A stretch of DNA of 64,000 nucleotides from Paenibacillus sp. BK033 (GTDB lineage Bacteria; Bacillota; Bacilli; Paenibacillales; Paenibacillaceae), in NCBI RefSeq assembly GCF_004345425.1, contig NZ_SLVP01000001.1, positions 1,364,001 through 1,428,000 of the forward strand, in the 5' to 3' direction. This document shows, piece by piece, positions 1 to 7,575 of the stretch. A program made the translations under genes and the position numbers. The stretch's first letter is position 1, and each line of letters opens with the position of its first letter. The notes under the pieces are model-generated. The model was given only the letters and a program-made list of their open reading frames with translations. It had not been told where the DNA came from and did no database searches.

Positions 1-36
1 CAAAGCAGCGGTAAGTTGCAACACACATTTGATTCA

Positions 37-918
37 TTAGGACAACGTGCTCCTTTCAATATCTGCTCCGATTTCGCCGGCGCGCTCTGCCGAACGCAGC
101 ATGCCGCGCACGACGGCTTCCGTTAATCCGCTAGCCGCCATCGATTCGATTGCAGCCTGAGTCGTGCCGTTAGGGGAAGTAACCTTGCGGCGGAGCTCAG
201 CCGGCTCCTCGCCGGTTGTTCTGACCATCTCGGCAGCGCCAAGCACGGTCTGAACGATCAGCTCCTTGGCTTGTTCAGCAGGGAGGCCAAGCTTCTCCGC
301 GGCTTCCATCATCGCTTCCATGAAGAAATAGACATAAGCCGGGCCGCTGCCCGACACGCCAACGATCGAATCCTGCAGCGATTCCTCGACAACCGCGTTA
401 ATGCCGATTGAAGCGAACATCGTTTCCGCAAGCTTGCGCTGCTCTTCCGTCACGCTGCCCGAATAACTCATTCCCGTTACGCCAAGGCCAATTGTGCTCG
501 AGGTATTGGGCATCGTCCGAACGATAGGGGCGGATCTGCCAAGCACCCGCTCAATGGAAGAGATCGACAGACCGGCAATAACCGAGACGATCAGCTGCTT
601 ATCCGAAAGGAGGTGCTTGATGGACGAAATCGCGCTGACCGCGTCCTTAGGCTTCATCGCCAGGAAAACAATATCCGCATCCTGAATAAACTGCTCGTTT
701 GTCGTACCGTTCAATACCGTCTGTACGCCGTATTTCTCGCTTAGTTCATTCAGCCGGTCCGCGTTTTGGCGGTTCAGCATCGAGATTTGCTCCGGTTTTG
801 TCAGCTTTTGATTAATAAGTCCGCGTACGATAGCTTCCGCCATCGAGCCTGCGCCATAGAAGCTTATTTTCAAAGCTTCGATATTAACGCCGGCATTTGT
901 TTGTTCCATCGATAACAT
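37..918 (-). CDS. proC: Pyrroline-5-carboxylate reductase
   Basis: Catalyses the last step of proline synthesis, NAD(P)H-dependent reduction of 1-pyrroline-5-carboxylate, in the cytoplasm. The N-terminal Rossmann motif FYGAGSMAEAI is followed by the family signature VSGSGPAYVYFF and the C-terminal dimerisation region with TSPNGTTQAA. Total length of about 293 residues fits the family (about 270-290). The ATG at 918 is chosen because a GGAGG box lies about nine bases upstream; a GTG at 927 would fall inside that box. The gene follows proA by about 25 bases, and proB-proA-proC run in one direction behind a T-box leader, so all three are probably co-transcribed. The stop lies just inside the left edge of the window. 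Confidence 0.96.
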   Translation of the reverse strand: MLSMEQTNAGVNIEALKISFYGAGSMAEAIVRGLINQKLTKPEQISMLNRQNADRLNELSEKYGVQTVLNGTTNEQFIQDADIVFLAMKPKDAVSAISSIKHLLSDKQLIVSVIAGLSISSIERVLGRSAPIVRTMPNTSSTIGLGVTGMSYSGSVTEEQRKLAETMFASIGINAVVEESLQDSIVGVSGSGPAYVYFFMEAMMEAAEKLGLPAEQAKELIVQTVLGAAEMVRTTGEEPAELRRKVTSPNGTTQAAIESMAASGLTEAVVRGMLRSAERAGEIGADIERSTLS

Positions 919-942
919 TTCGTTCACCCTCCAAACTCTATC

Positions 943-2193
943 TTAACCGCGGATTTGGCCGTTGCCGTAAACCCGGAATTTCGTTGACGTAAGAGCCGGC
1001 AGTCCCATAGGGCCACGCGCGTGCAGCTTTTGCGTGCTAATGCCGATTTCCGCTCCGAAGCCGAATTCGAAGCCGTCCGTGAAGCGGGTGGAAGCGTTGT
1101 GATAGACTGCCGCAGCGTCTACTTCGTTCAAGAATCGCTCGGCATTCCATGCATTCTCCGTTACGATGCATTCGGAATGCTTCGTGCTGTATTTGCGAAT
1201 GTGCTCAAGCGCCTCATCTAAGTTTGCTACAATACGAATATTTAAAACATAATCGTTATATTCCGTCGCAAAATCCTGTTCGGTCGCAAGCTTGGCCTGC
1301 GGTACGCGCTCAGCCGTATGGCTGTCGCCGCGCAGCTCGACATTAGCCGCAAGGAAGCGATCGGCGATTTGCCGCAGATGGCGCTCCGCAAAGGCTTGGT
1401 GCAAAATCAAAGTTTCCATCGAGTTGCAGACGGAAGGGCGCTGAACCTTCGCGTTGAAGGCGATTTGTTCCGCCATGTCGTAATCCGCGCTCTCATCCAC
1501 GAAGGTATGGCAGATGCCGGCACCTGTCTCGATAACGGGCACTGTCGCGTTTTCGACTACGTTGCGGATCAGCGCCGCGCCGCCGCGCGGGATAACTACA
1601 TCAAGCAATCCGTTTAATTTAAGCATTTCGTTGACGGAAGCGCGGTCGGAATCTTCTATCAGTTGAATCGCATCCTGCGGCAATGCCGTTGAGGCCAGCG
1701 CTTCGCGGAGCACCTCCACGATCCGGCGGTTGGAATCCAGGGCAGCGGAGCCCCCGCGGAGCACCACGCAGTTGCCGGTTTTGAGGCAAAGGCCAACAGC
1801 GTCCACGGTAACGTTAGGACGGGCTTCGTAGATCATGCCGATAACGCCGAGCGGCACGCGTTTTTTATCAACCCGAAGGCCGTTTGGACGGTCGAATTGC
1901 TCCAGCAGCTCGCCAACCGGATCCGGCAGCTCCACAACCTGGCGCAGTCCTTCCGCGATGTCCGCAACACGGCTTTCGTTCAAGGCGAGGCGATCCAGCA
2001 GGGAAGGGCTCGTGCCGTTTTTCCGGCCTCGTTCCAGATCTTTTTTATTGGCTTCGATAATAGATGCCTGATTCTCAATTAAGGCATTAGCCATGGCCGT
2101 AAGGGCGGCATTTTTCTGCTCGGTCGTCATTTTGTTCATGATGCTGGCAGCGGCTTGGGCAAGCGTTGCTTTTTGTTTAACTTCACTAACCAT
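943..2193 (-). CDS. proA: Gamma-glutamyl phosphate reductase
   Basis: Reduces gamma-glutamyl phosphate to glutamate-5-semialdehyde with NADPH, the second step of proline synthesis; it probably channels substrate from ProB. It is an aldehyde-dehydrogenase-fold protein of about 416 residues. The motif IPRGGAALI and the catalytic-cysteine region (VCNSMETLI) are visible, as is the C-terminal FGAEIGISTQKLHARGPMGL motif. The frame is open to 2226, but an AGGAGG box at 2201-2206 sits seven bases from the ATG at 2193, so the shorter start is preferred. It lies about 65 bases downstream of proB and 25 upstream of proC in one operon. Confidence 0.96.
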   Translation of the reverse strand: MVSEVKQKATLAQAAASIMNKMTTEQKNAALTAMANALIENQASIIEANKKDLERGRKNGTSPSLLDRLALNESRVADIAEGLRQVVELPDPVGELLEQFDRPNGLRVDKKRVPLGVIGMIYEARPNVTVDAVGLCLKTGNCVVLRGGSAALDSNRRIVEVLREALASTALPQDAIQLIEDSDRASVNEMLKLNGLLDVVIPRGGAALIRNVVENATVPVIETGAGICHTFVDESADYDMAEQIAFNAKVQRPSVCNSMETLILHQAFAERHLRQIADRFLAANVELRGDSHTAERVPQAKLATEQDFATEYNDYVLNIRIVANLDEALEHIRKYSTKHSECIVTENAWNAERFLNEVDAAAVYHNASTRFTDGFEFGFGAEIGISTQKLHARGPMGLPALTSTKFRVYGNGQIRG

Positions 2194-2258
2194 CTCGATT
2201 CCTCCTAAAATGAATTGCGAAGCCATTCATGCTTCGAAAGCATAGACTTAATGAAAGA

Positions 2259-3365
2259 TTAGCGCAAGGAAACCCACTCGTCGCGGTGGATGACTTCGAT
2301 TCTGCCTACATCCACCCGGCGTTTTACTTCTTCCGTGCTGAGACCGGCCACGGCTTGAACCTGCCAAGCTTCGTAGTTTACTACGCCGCGTCCGATCGTG
2401 TCTCCCGTCAGATTTGTTACTTCTACAACATCCCCCGAATGAAAATCGCCTTGAATTTCGCGGATGCCGGCCGGCAGCAGGCTTTTGCCGCGTACGAGCA
2501 AGGCATGCTCGGCGCCGTCGTCAACGATAATGCGGCCATGGGGGTTGGAGTGGAAGCCGAGCCATTGCTTCTTCATCGGAAGGCTGTGCAACCGGGTATC
2601 GAAATAAGTGCCTTTGCCTGTACCGTCAACCGCCAGCTGCAAATCGCCAGGCTGTTGAACCTTTCCGATAAAAGCTCTTACGCCCCCGCGCATGGAGATG
2701 CGCGCTGCTTCTATCTTGGAACGCATGCCGCCAGTGCCAACCGCAGAGCCTGCTCCGCCCGCCAGCTGCATAATCTCCTCCGAGATTTGATCCACCCGTT
2801 CGATCTTGACGGCTTCCGGATTTTTTCGCGGATCCTCCGTATACAAGCCGTCCATATCGGTAATCATGATCAGGCTGCTTGCTTTCGTCATCGCCGCAAC
2901 CAGCGCGGACAGCTTATCGTTATCGCCAAACTTCAGCTCAAGCTCGTCGGTAGCTACCGTGTCGTTTTCATTAATGATAGGAAGAATGCGGAGACGAAGC
3001 AATTCCTCTATCGTCTTGAGCGCATTTTGGATTCGCTTGCGGTTGGAGAAGTCCGCCCGGGTCAACAGGATCTGGGCAACCCCGATGCCAAACTCTCCGA
3101 ACGCTTCCTGATAAGCCTGCATGAGCAGCGCCTGGCCAACCGCGGCAGCTGCTTGCTTCTCGTGTACCGCTTTTGGCCGTGCAGCGTAACCGATCTGGCG
3201 GAAGCCCGCAGCCACCGCGCCGGAGGTTACCAGAATAAGTGGGCAGCCTTGCTTGTGCAAAGCGGCGAGTTCAGAAGCAAAATAGGCGATACGTTCACGG
3301 TTTAAACCGCCTTCCTCCGAGGTTAAGGAGCTGCTACCGATTTTGACAACAATTCTCTCCGACAT
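2259..3365 (-). CDS. proB: Glutamate 5-kinase
   Basis: Phosphorylates glutamate with ATP to gamma-glutamyl phosphate, the committed and normally proline-inhibited step of proline synthesis. The amino-acid-kinase domain starts with VVKIGSSSLT and contains LVTSGAVAAGF and the INENDTVATDEL motif; a C-terminal PUA domain (from about residue 275, with GKSLLPAGI) completes a 368-residue protein of normal length. The ribosome site is weak (GGGATGAG). It is the first gene after a T-box leader whose terminator ends about 30 bases upstream of the ATG, so expression probably depends on uncharged tRNA-Pro. Confidence 0.96.
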   Translation of the reverse strand: MSERIVVKIGSSSLTSEEGGLNRERIAYFASELAALHKQGCPLILVTSGAVAAGFRQIGYAARPKAVHEKQAAAAVGQALLMQAYQEAFGEFGIGVAQILLTRADFSNRKRIQNALKTIEELLRLRILPIINENDTVATDELELKFGDNDKLSALVAAMTKASSLIMITDMDGLYTEDPRKNPEAVKIERVDQISEEIMQLAGGAGSAVGTGGMRSKIEAARISMRGGVRAFIGKVQQPGDLQLAVDGTGKGTYFDTRLHSLPMKKQWLGFHSNPHGRIIVDDGAEHALLVRGKSLLPAGIREIQGDFHSGDVVEVTNLTGDTIGRGVVNYEAWQVQAVAGLSTEEVKRRVDVGRIEVIHRDEWVSLR

Positions 3366-3391
3366 CTTCTCATCCCATTTCCTGACAAAAT

Positions 3392-3423
3392 AAAAAGACC
3401 TTCGTCCATAAAGGACGAAAGTC
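3392..3423 (-). terminator. T-box regulated intrinsic terminator
   Basis: A minus-strand stem, GACTTTCGTCC pairing with GGACGAAGGTC around a TTTAT loop, is followed by a run of five T. It is mutually exclusive with an antiterminator formed by the adjacent T-box sequence. Confidence 0.92.
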
Positions 3424-3640
3424 TATAGCTTCCGCGGTACCACCTTTGTTGACCGAATGGCAAATACGCGCATACAGGTCCATCTCAAGCCTCATAACAG
3501 GAGGCGCTGTCCGGCTCTCGCCGGCCGCTCGGGGGTTGGATTCAGCAAGGAACCGAGGCAAATCTTGCAGCCTGACGAATTTGCTCTCTGGGCACGGCCA
3601 TCTCACTTACTAGTCCCGTCATCACGTTACATGTTCAGTT
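3392..3640 (-). ncRNA. T-box riboswitch leader of proBA(C)
   Basis: Read on the minus strand, the region between promoter and proB holds the diagnostic T-box AAGGTGGTACCGCGGA (about 3431-3446) followed directly by an intrinsic terminator. Upstream are the stem-I hallmarks: AGTAAGTGAGA near the K-turn, a CAGAGAGC AG-bulge motif, and a distal loop GGCTGCAAG. The specifier region reads CTGAATCCAACC. With the context taken into account, the proline codon CCA at 3539-3537 followed by an A is the best specifier; a one-base shift would read UCC (Ser). Uncharged tRNA would favour the antiterminator and expression of proB-proA-proC. The T-box identity is near certain; the Pro specifier is an inference from position and target genes. 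Confidence 0.93.
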
Positions 3641-3646
3641 AATGCT

Positions 3647-3675
3647 AGCATATCATGATCATACCTTACTGTAAA
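3647..3675 (-). promoter_or_regulatory. Sigma-A-type promoter for the proBA T-box transcript
   Basis: On the minus strand TTTACA (3675-3670) and TATGCT (3652-3647) are separated by exactly 17 bases. Transcription would begin near 3640, just ahead of stem I of the T-box leader. Confidence 0.65.
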
Positions 3676-3691
3676 GCAAGGCAAGCGCCAT

Positions 3692-3728
3692 AAAAACAGC
3701 CGGCAGACCGGGGGATGCCGGTCTGCCG
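3692..3728 (-). terminator. Intrinsic terminator after the MtnE-like aminotransferase gene
   Basis: A perfect inverted repeat, CGGCAGACCGG with CCGGTCTGCCG (3701-3728), is followed on the minus strand by CTGTTTTTA. It lies seven bases past the stop codon at 3735 and isolates that gene from the proBA promoter. Confidence 0.85.
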
Positions 3729-3734
3729 GGCAGG

Positions 3735-4925
3735 TTAAAAAATGCCTAGCTTGCCAATCCGCTCGATGGCTTCAACGAGCCGTTCCTCGCCGGTCAATAG
3801 ACCAAGGCGCACATAGCCTTCGCCATGGGTGCCAAAACCGTTGCCCGGCGCAACGACAACGTCGGCTTGCTCGAGAAGAAGATCTGCGAAGGATTCCGAC
3901 GTATAGCCCTCGGGTACCGGAAGCCAGCAGAAGAAAGAACCGCCGGGACGGTCGGCTTTCCAGCCGATCTTCGCAAGCGCGCCGAATACCGCCTCGCGCC
4001 GGCTTTCGTAACGGGCAGTAAGCTCCGTCACGCAATCCTGCGGACCCGTAAGGGCAAGCGCCGCCGCTTCCTGAATGCCGCCAAACAGGCTGCAGTAGTA
4101 ATGATCCTGAATCAGATTGATCAGGGATACGATTTGGGCGTTGCCAATGGCAAAGCCAACCCGCCAACCGGCCATGTTGTACGTTTTGGAGAGCGTATAA
4201 AACTCTACGCCAACATCCTTGGCGCCGGGCGTTTGAAGGAAGCTGACCGGCTTTTTGCCGTCAAAGCCGATGGCTCCGTAAGCAAAGTCGCTTGCAACCA
4301 CGACACCCGTACGGCGGGCAAAGGCGACGGTCTCTTCATAAAATTCGGGATCCGCTACGGCGCCTGTCGGATTGTTCGGGTAATTGATGAACATCAGCTT
4401 GGCGCGCTCCAAAGCTTCCGGATCAATAGCGCTATAGTCAGGCAGGAAGCGGTTATCCGCCGTCAGCGGCATAAAGCTCATCTCCGCGCCGGAAAGCGCG
4501 ACGCCAGACCAATAGTCCGGATAACCGGGATCCGGAACAAGACATACGTCGCCGGGATTAAGCAGGCACTGGCTGATTTCGACAAGACCCGTTTTGCCTC
4601 CAAACAAAATGGCAACCTCGGCAGCCGGATCAACCTCAACGCCGTAATCTTCTTTATAGCGCTTGGCTACCGCTTCCTTCAGGAACGAATAACCGCTGAA
4701 AGGCGGGTAACGGTGGTACATCGGATTCGCAGACGCTTCCTGCATCTTTGCTACGATATGGGGAGGGGTAGGCTGGTCGGGATTGCCTTGCCCCAGATTG
4801 ATCACATCCCGGCCTTTGGCCGCTTGGGCATTTGCTTTGCCGACAAGCTTGGCGAAAAACTGCGTTGGCAGCGCCGTCATGCGGTCTGCCGGTTTTATAA
4901 CATGCTCACTCACTCGAGTTTCCAT
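3735..4925 (-). CDS. mtnE: PLP-dependent class I/II aminotransferase, MtnE-like
   Basis: A fold-type-I aminotransferase of about 396 residues. Visible motifs are INLGQGNPDQPTPPHI near the N-terminus, FGGKTGLVE, PDPGYPDYW, the PLP-contacting NYPNNPTGA, and the Schiff-base lysine in TLSKTYNMAGWR. These resemble B. subtilis MtnE (YkrV), which transaminates ketomethiobutyrate to methionine, often with glutamine as donor. Support comes from the nearby divergent MtnU-like amidase, which can remove the ketoglutaramate formed. The ATG at 4925 is preferred over 4943 because GGTGGAG lies about nine bases before it. No S-box riboswitch was seen upstream. Another aminotransferase specificity, such as that of LL-diaminopimelate or aromatic amino-acid enzymes, cannot be excluded. 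Confidence 0.75.
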   Translation of the reverse strand: METRVSEHVIKPADRMTALPTQFFAKLVGKANAQAAKGRDVINLGQGNPDQPTPPHIVAKMQEASANPMYHRYPPFSGYSFLKEAVAKRYKEDYGVEVDPAAEVAILFGGKTGLVEISQCLLNPGDVCLVPDPGYPDYWSGVALSGAEMSFMPLTADNRFLPDYSAIDPEALERAKLMFINYPNNPTGAVADPEFYEETVAFARRTGVVVASDFAYGAIGFDGKKPVSFLQTPGAKDVGVEFYTLSKTYNMAGWRVGFAIGNAQIVSLINLIQDHYYCSLFGGIQEAAALALTGPQDCVTELTARYESRREAVFGALAKIGWKADRPGGSFFCWLPVPEGYTSESFADLLLEQADVVVAPGNGFGTHGEGYVRLGLLTGEERLVEAIERIGKLGIF

Positions 4926-5147
4926 TTGCTCACACTCCACCATAAATGCTCTCTAATCGCCTGAACGACATTAGCTTTAATGTAGCATGTCAAAACCGTT
5001 TATGTCGAGTCAAGGTGAAACGGCAAATGCCGTAATTATAATGCAGAGAGCGTTTCACTCCAAAGAATTCCAAGCGAGATTAATAAGCAAAAACTTATAA
5101 ATCCTTAGAATGAAATTAGTCGGCATGGAGCGGGCATTGATGCTGAT

Positions 5148-5597
5148 TTACTCAGCCGGAATCCCGATTTTCTTAATAAACGGTTTAATGTCTTCTTTGA
5201 AGAGCAGCAGGTAGGGTCTGCGTTGCTCATCGAATACGAGAAGAAGCGGAGGCTTGCCATCGCAATAAAATAAGAACACGTCGTCAGCCAGCAGCTTGGT
5301 GCCGTTCACGGATATCGTTACGGGCTTCTCAAGCGGCACGCGGTAAACGTAATTGCAGCTGTCGTCATTCGTGAGCTGAGGGGCAAGTCCCGTAATGGAT
5401 GAGATCCATTTGTTCGCAAATTCCTGGTATTCCTTATCGTTTGGCGTTGTAAGCACGACTTTTCCGGCTTTCACGTCAAATACCTGAACAGGCTTAAAAG
5501 GCTGATCCTCCGGTGCTGAAGCAAAGGCGGAGGCAGAGGCGAACGTCAACATGAAGCATAAAGCGAGCAGCAGGGACGCTAATCGTTTCTGGCGCAT
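5148..5597 (-). CDS. Small secreted protein of unknown function
   Basis: A 149-residue protein starting with a clear signal peptide: two basic residues, a hydrophobic stretch LLLALCFMLTFASA, and a likely cleavage site after SAFA near residue 27. The mature part is charged, with two cysteines (NDDSCNYVY and FYCDGKPP) that could form a disulfide, and ends in a segment resembling an extracytoplasmic beta-sheet domain. AAGGAGAG lies eight bases before the ATG. I do not recognise the family. It stands alone between the aminotransferase and the divergent nitrilase-family gene and shares no obvious regulation with either. Confidence 0.8.
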   Translation of the reverse strand: MRQKRLASLLLALCFMLTFASASAFASAPEDQPFKPVQVFDVKAGKVVLTTPNDKEYQEFANKWISSITGLAPQLTNDDSCNYVYRVPLEKPVTISVNGTKLLADDVFLFYCDGKPPLLLVFDEQRRPYLLLFKEDIKPFIKKIGIPAE

Positions 5598-5715
5598 TTT
5601 TATTTCTCTCCTTTTCCGGGAATGAATAACTCTTCTCCATTAATCTGTCCATCTTGACACAGAACCATGAGAAGGTATCATTAGGGAAAAGTAATTGATG
5701 AAGGGAACAAGACCT

Positions 5716-6510
5716 ATGACACAGCCAATGCGCATTGCACTTTTGCAAATGAATATAGAGGTCGGACAGCCGGAAGCGAATTTCGCCAAGCTGTCCGGCA
5801 TGCTCGAGGAGGCGGCATCCCAGCCTAATAAGCCGGATGTCATCGTATTTCCGGAGATGTGGAATACGGGCTATGCGTTAACGGAAATTACGAAGCTTGC
5901 GGACCCGCATGGAGAACGCACGAAAGCTTACCTGTCGGCATTCAGCCGCAAGCATGGCATTCATATCATCGCCGGATCGATCGCGGAAGGCCGGGAAGAC
6001 GGCGTGTACAATACGATTTTCGCTTTTGACCGGGAAGGAAACCAAATCGCGGATTACTCGAAAATCCACTTGTTCCGCCTGATGGACGAAGAGAAGTACC
6101 TCGCAGCGGGAGATAAGCTTGGCAAGCTTGAGATTGAAGGCGCGGGGGCAGGCATGATGATCTGCTATGATATCCGCTTCCCGGAACTGGCCAGAAAGCT
6201 TGCGCTGGGTGGAGCGAAGCTGCTCTTTGTGCCGGCCGAATGGCCGCATCCAAGGCTGCATCACTGGCGCACGCTTCTGACCGCCCGCGCAATCGAAAAC
6301 CAAATGTTCGTGATTGCGTGCAACCGCGTAGGCATTAGCGGAGAGACGCATTTCTTCGGCCATTCGATGGTTCTTGATCCTTGGGGCGAGACAATCGCCG
6401 AAGCGGCGGAAGAAGAGACCATACTTTACGCCGAGATCGATTTATCTCTCGTTGATACCGTACGCGGCAAAATTCCGGTATTCGAGGACCGCAGACCTTC
6501 CTTATATTAA
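5716..6510 (+). CDS. mtnU: Carbon-nitrogen hydrolase (nitrilase family), MtnU-like omega-amidase
   Basis: A 264-residue cytoplasmic amidase with the nitrilase-superfamily catalytic triad: Glu in VFPEMWNTGY, Lys in DYSKIHLF and Cys in MICYDIRFPE (residues 47, 116 and 150 from this start). WPHPRLHHW and VACNRVG-like (VIACNRVG) segments are also typical. In B. subtilis mtnU (ykrU) neighbours mtnE, and omega-amidases hydrolyse alpha-ketoglutaramate left by glutamine transamination. The nearby MtnE-like gene, transcribed away from it, therefore supports this role. An AAGGGA box eight bases ahead favours the ATG at 5716 over one at 5695. The gene ends five bases before the convergent LysR gene. Confidence 0.8.
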   Translation: MTQPMRIALLQMNIEVGQPEANFAKLSGMLEEAASQPNKPDVIVFPEMWNTGYALTEITKLADPHGERTKAYLSAFSRKHGIHIIAGSIAEGREDGVYNTIFAFDREGNQIADYSKIHLFRLMDEEKYLAAGDKLGKLEIEGAGAGMMICYDIRFPELARKLALGGAKLLFVPAEWPHPRLHHWRTLLTARAIENQMFVIACNRVGISGETHFFGHSMVLDPWGETIAEAAEEETILYAEIDLSLVDTVRGKIPVFEDRRPSLY

Positions 6511-6514
6511 GGAA

Positions 6515-7408
6515 CTACTTATATTGGCTGATCGTTTTGTTCATCGTTTCAATAAACGCCACGGCCGCCTTGGACAAATAACGTCCTTTGCGGCTGGCGA
6601 TAATCAAGGTGCGCGAAGGACGGCCCTTGAGCGTTAAGTAAGCGGGGACAAAATCGCCGCCCGCGGCCCGGGTGAGCATTTTCGGAACAAACGTAATGCC
6701 CATCCCGCCCGCAATAAGCGACTGAACCGTCTCAATATTACTGCTCTCAAACACGATGTTAGGCGTAAAACCGGCCTGTTGGCATAGATGCACGAGAATC
6801 TGGCGGAAGCCCTGTCCTTTCTTCAGGCCGACAAAAGGCTCGTCCCGCAGCTCCTCGATCGAAATCTCGTCGGTGCGTCCGGCCAGGCGATGGCTGGGTG
6901 GAACGGCCAGGCAAATTTCTTCCTCCATAAGCGGTTCCCATTCCAGCGTCTGATCGACGAGAGGGAGAGTAAGCAGGCTTAAATCCGTCCCCCCGTTAGC
7001 CGTAAGCTGCTCCAGCTTGACGGTTGTGTCTTCCACTAATATAACCTCGATCTGCGGATAGAGCTCTCCGAATACCGGAAGAACAAGCGGCAGGATATGC
7101 GATCCTGTAATTGGCAGCGTTCCTACGACAAGACGGCCTCGCTTCATCTGAGCCATATCGTCCATCTCTTGCTTTAACTGCTCGATGGCATCCAGAATCG
7201 ACTGCGATTTATCCACGAAGACCTGACCGGCTTGCGTCAGCTCAACGGAATTCGTCGTGCGGCGGAACAGCAGGACGCCTAGCTCCTGCTCCAGCTTGGA
7301 TAGCTGCTGGCTGAGGGAAGGCTGCGCAATATGCAGCTTCTCGGCAGCGCGCGAAAAATTTTTCTCGATTGCGATTTGAATCACGTACTGAAGTTGTCTA
7401 AGTTCCAT
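6515..7408 (-). CDS. LysR-family transcriptional regulator, probable controller of leuCD
   Basis: A 297-residue LysR regulator. The N-terminal winged helix-turn-helix reads ELRQLQYVIQIA then FSRAAEKLHIAQPSLSQQLS; a linker helix follows, and the rest is the periplasmic-binding-like effector domain with GSHILPLVLP and SLIAGGMGITFVP. The ATG at 7408, with AAGGGG upstream, matches the usual start two residues before LRQLQYV; a start at 7432 is less likely. It is divergent from leuC, and a perfect LysR-type palindrome lies between them, so control of leuCD and autoregulation are plausible. The effector is unknown; an isopropylmalate-type intermediate is a guess. Confidence 0.9.
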   Translation of the reverse strand: MELRQLQYVIQIAIEKNFSRAAEKLHIAQPSLSQQLSKLEQELGVLLFRRTTNSVELTQAGQVFVDKSQSILDAIEQLKQEMDDMAQMKRGRLVVGTLPITGSHILPLVLPVFGELYPQIEVILVEDTTVKLEQLTANGGTDLSLLTLPLVDQTLEWEPLMEEEICLAVPPSHRLAGRTDEISIEELRDEPFVGLKKGQGFRQILVHLCQQAGFTPNIVFESSNIETVQSLIAGGMGITFVPKMLTRAAGGDFVPAYLTLKGRPSRTLIIASRKGRYLSKAAVAFIETMNKTISQYK

Positions 7409-7453
7409 TCCAGCATTCCCCTTATAGTCCAAATGAGAATAGTTATCGATCTT

Positions 7454-7472
7454 TTATAGCTATTGCCTATAA
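7454..7472. promoter_or_regulatory. LysR-type operator between lysR and leuC
   Basis: A perfect inverted repeat TTATAG-N7-CTATAA (N7 = CTATTGC) lies between the divergent lysR and leuC genes, about 20 bases upstream of the leuC -35 box. It contains the T-N11-A pattern of LysR-family binding sites, and its position suits activation of leuCD. Confidence 0.75.
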
Positions 7473-7492
7473 CCATTATAGATATTATATCT

Positions 7493-7521
7493 TTGTTGAA
7501 TCAAGAAGGAGGTGCTATGCT
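7493..7521 (+). promoter_or_regulatory. Promoter of leuCD
   Basis: TTGTTG (7493-7498) and TATGCT (7516-7521) are separated by 17 bases, downstream of the LysR operator. Transcription would start near 7528, giving a leader of about 48 bases. The poor -35 box fits an activator-dependent promoter. Confidence 0.6.
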
Positions 7522-7575
7522 AGTAACATCTAATAGAGCAAAGCGATTATTCGCTTGAACGATGGGGTGAACATA

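Noticed and set aside
3370-3606. Apparent small coding frame between proB and its promoter
   Set aside because: This is the T-box leader; the frame has no meaning as protein.
3825-4964. A 379-codon plus-strand open frame across the aminotransferase gene
   Set aside because: The minus-strand aminotransferase is certain from motifs; the antisense frame has no family signature.
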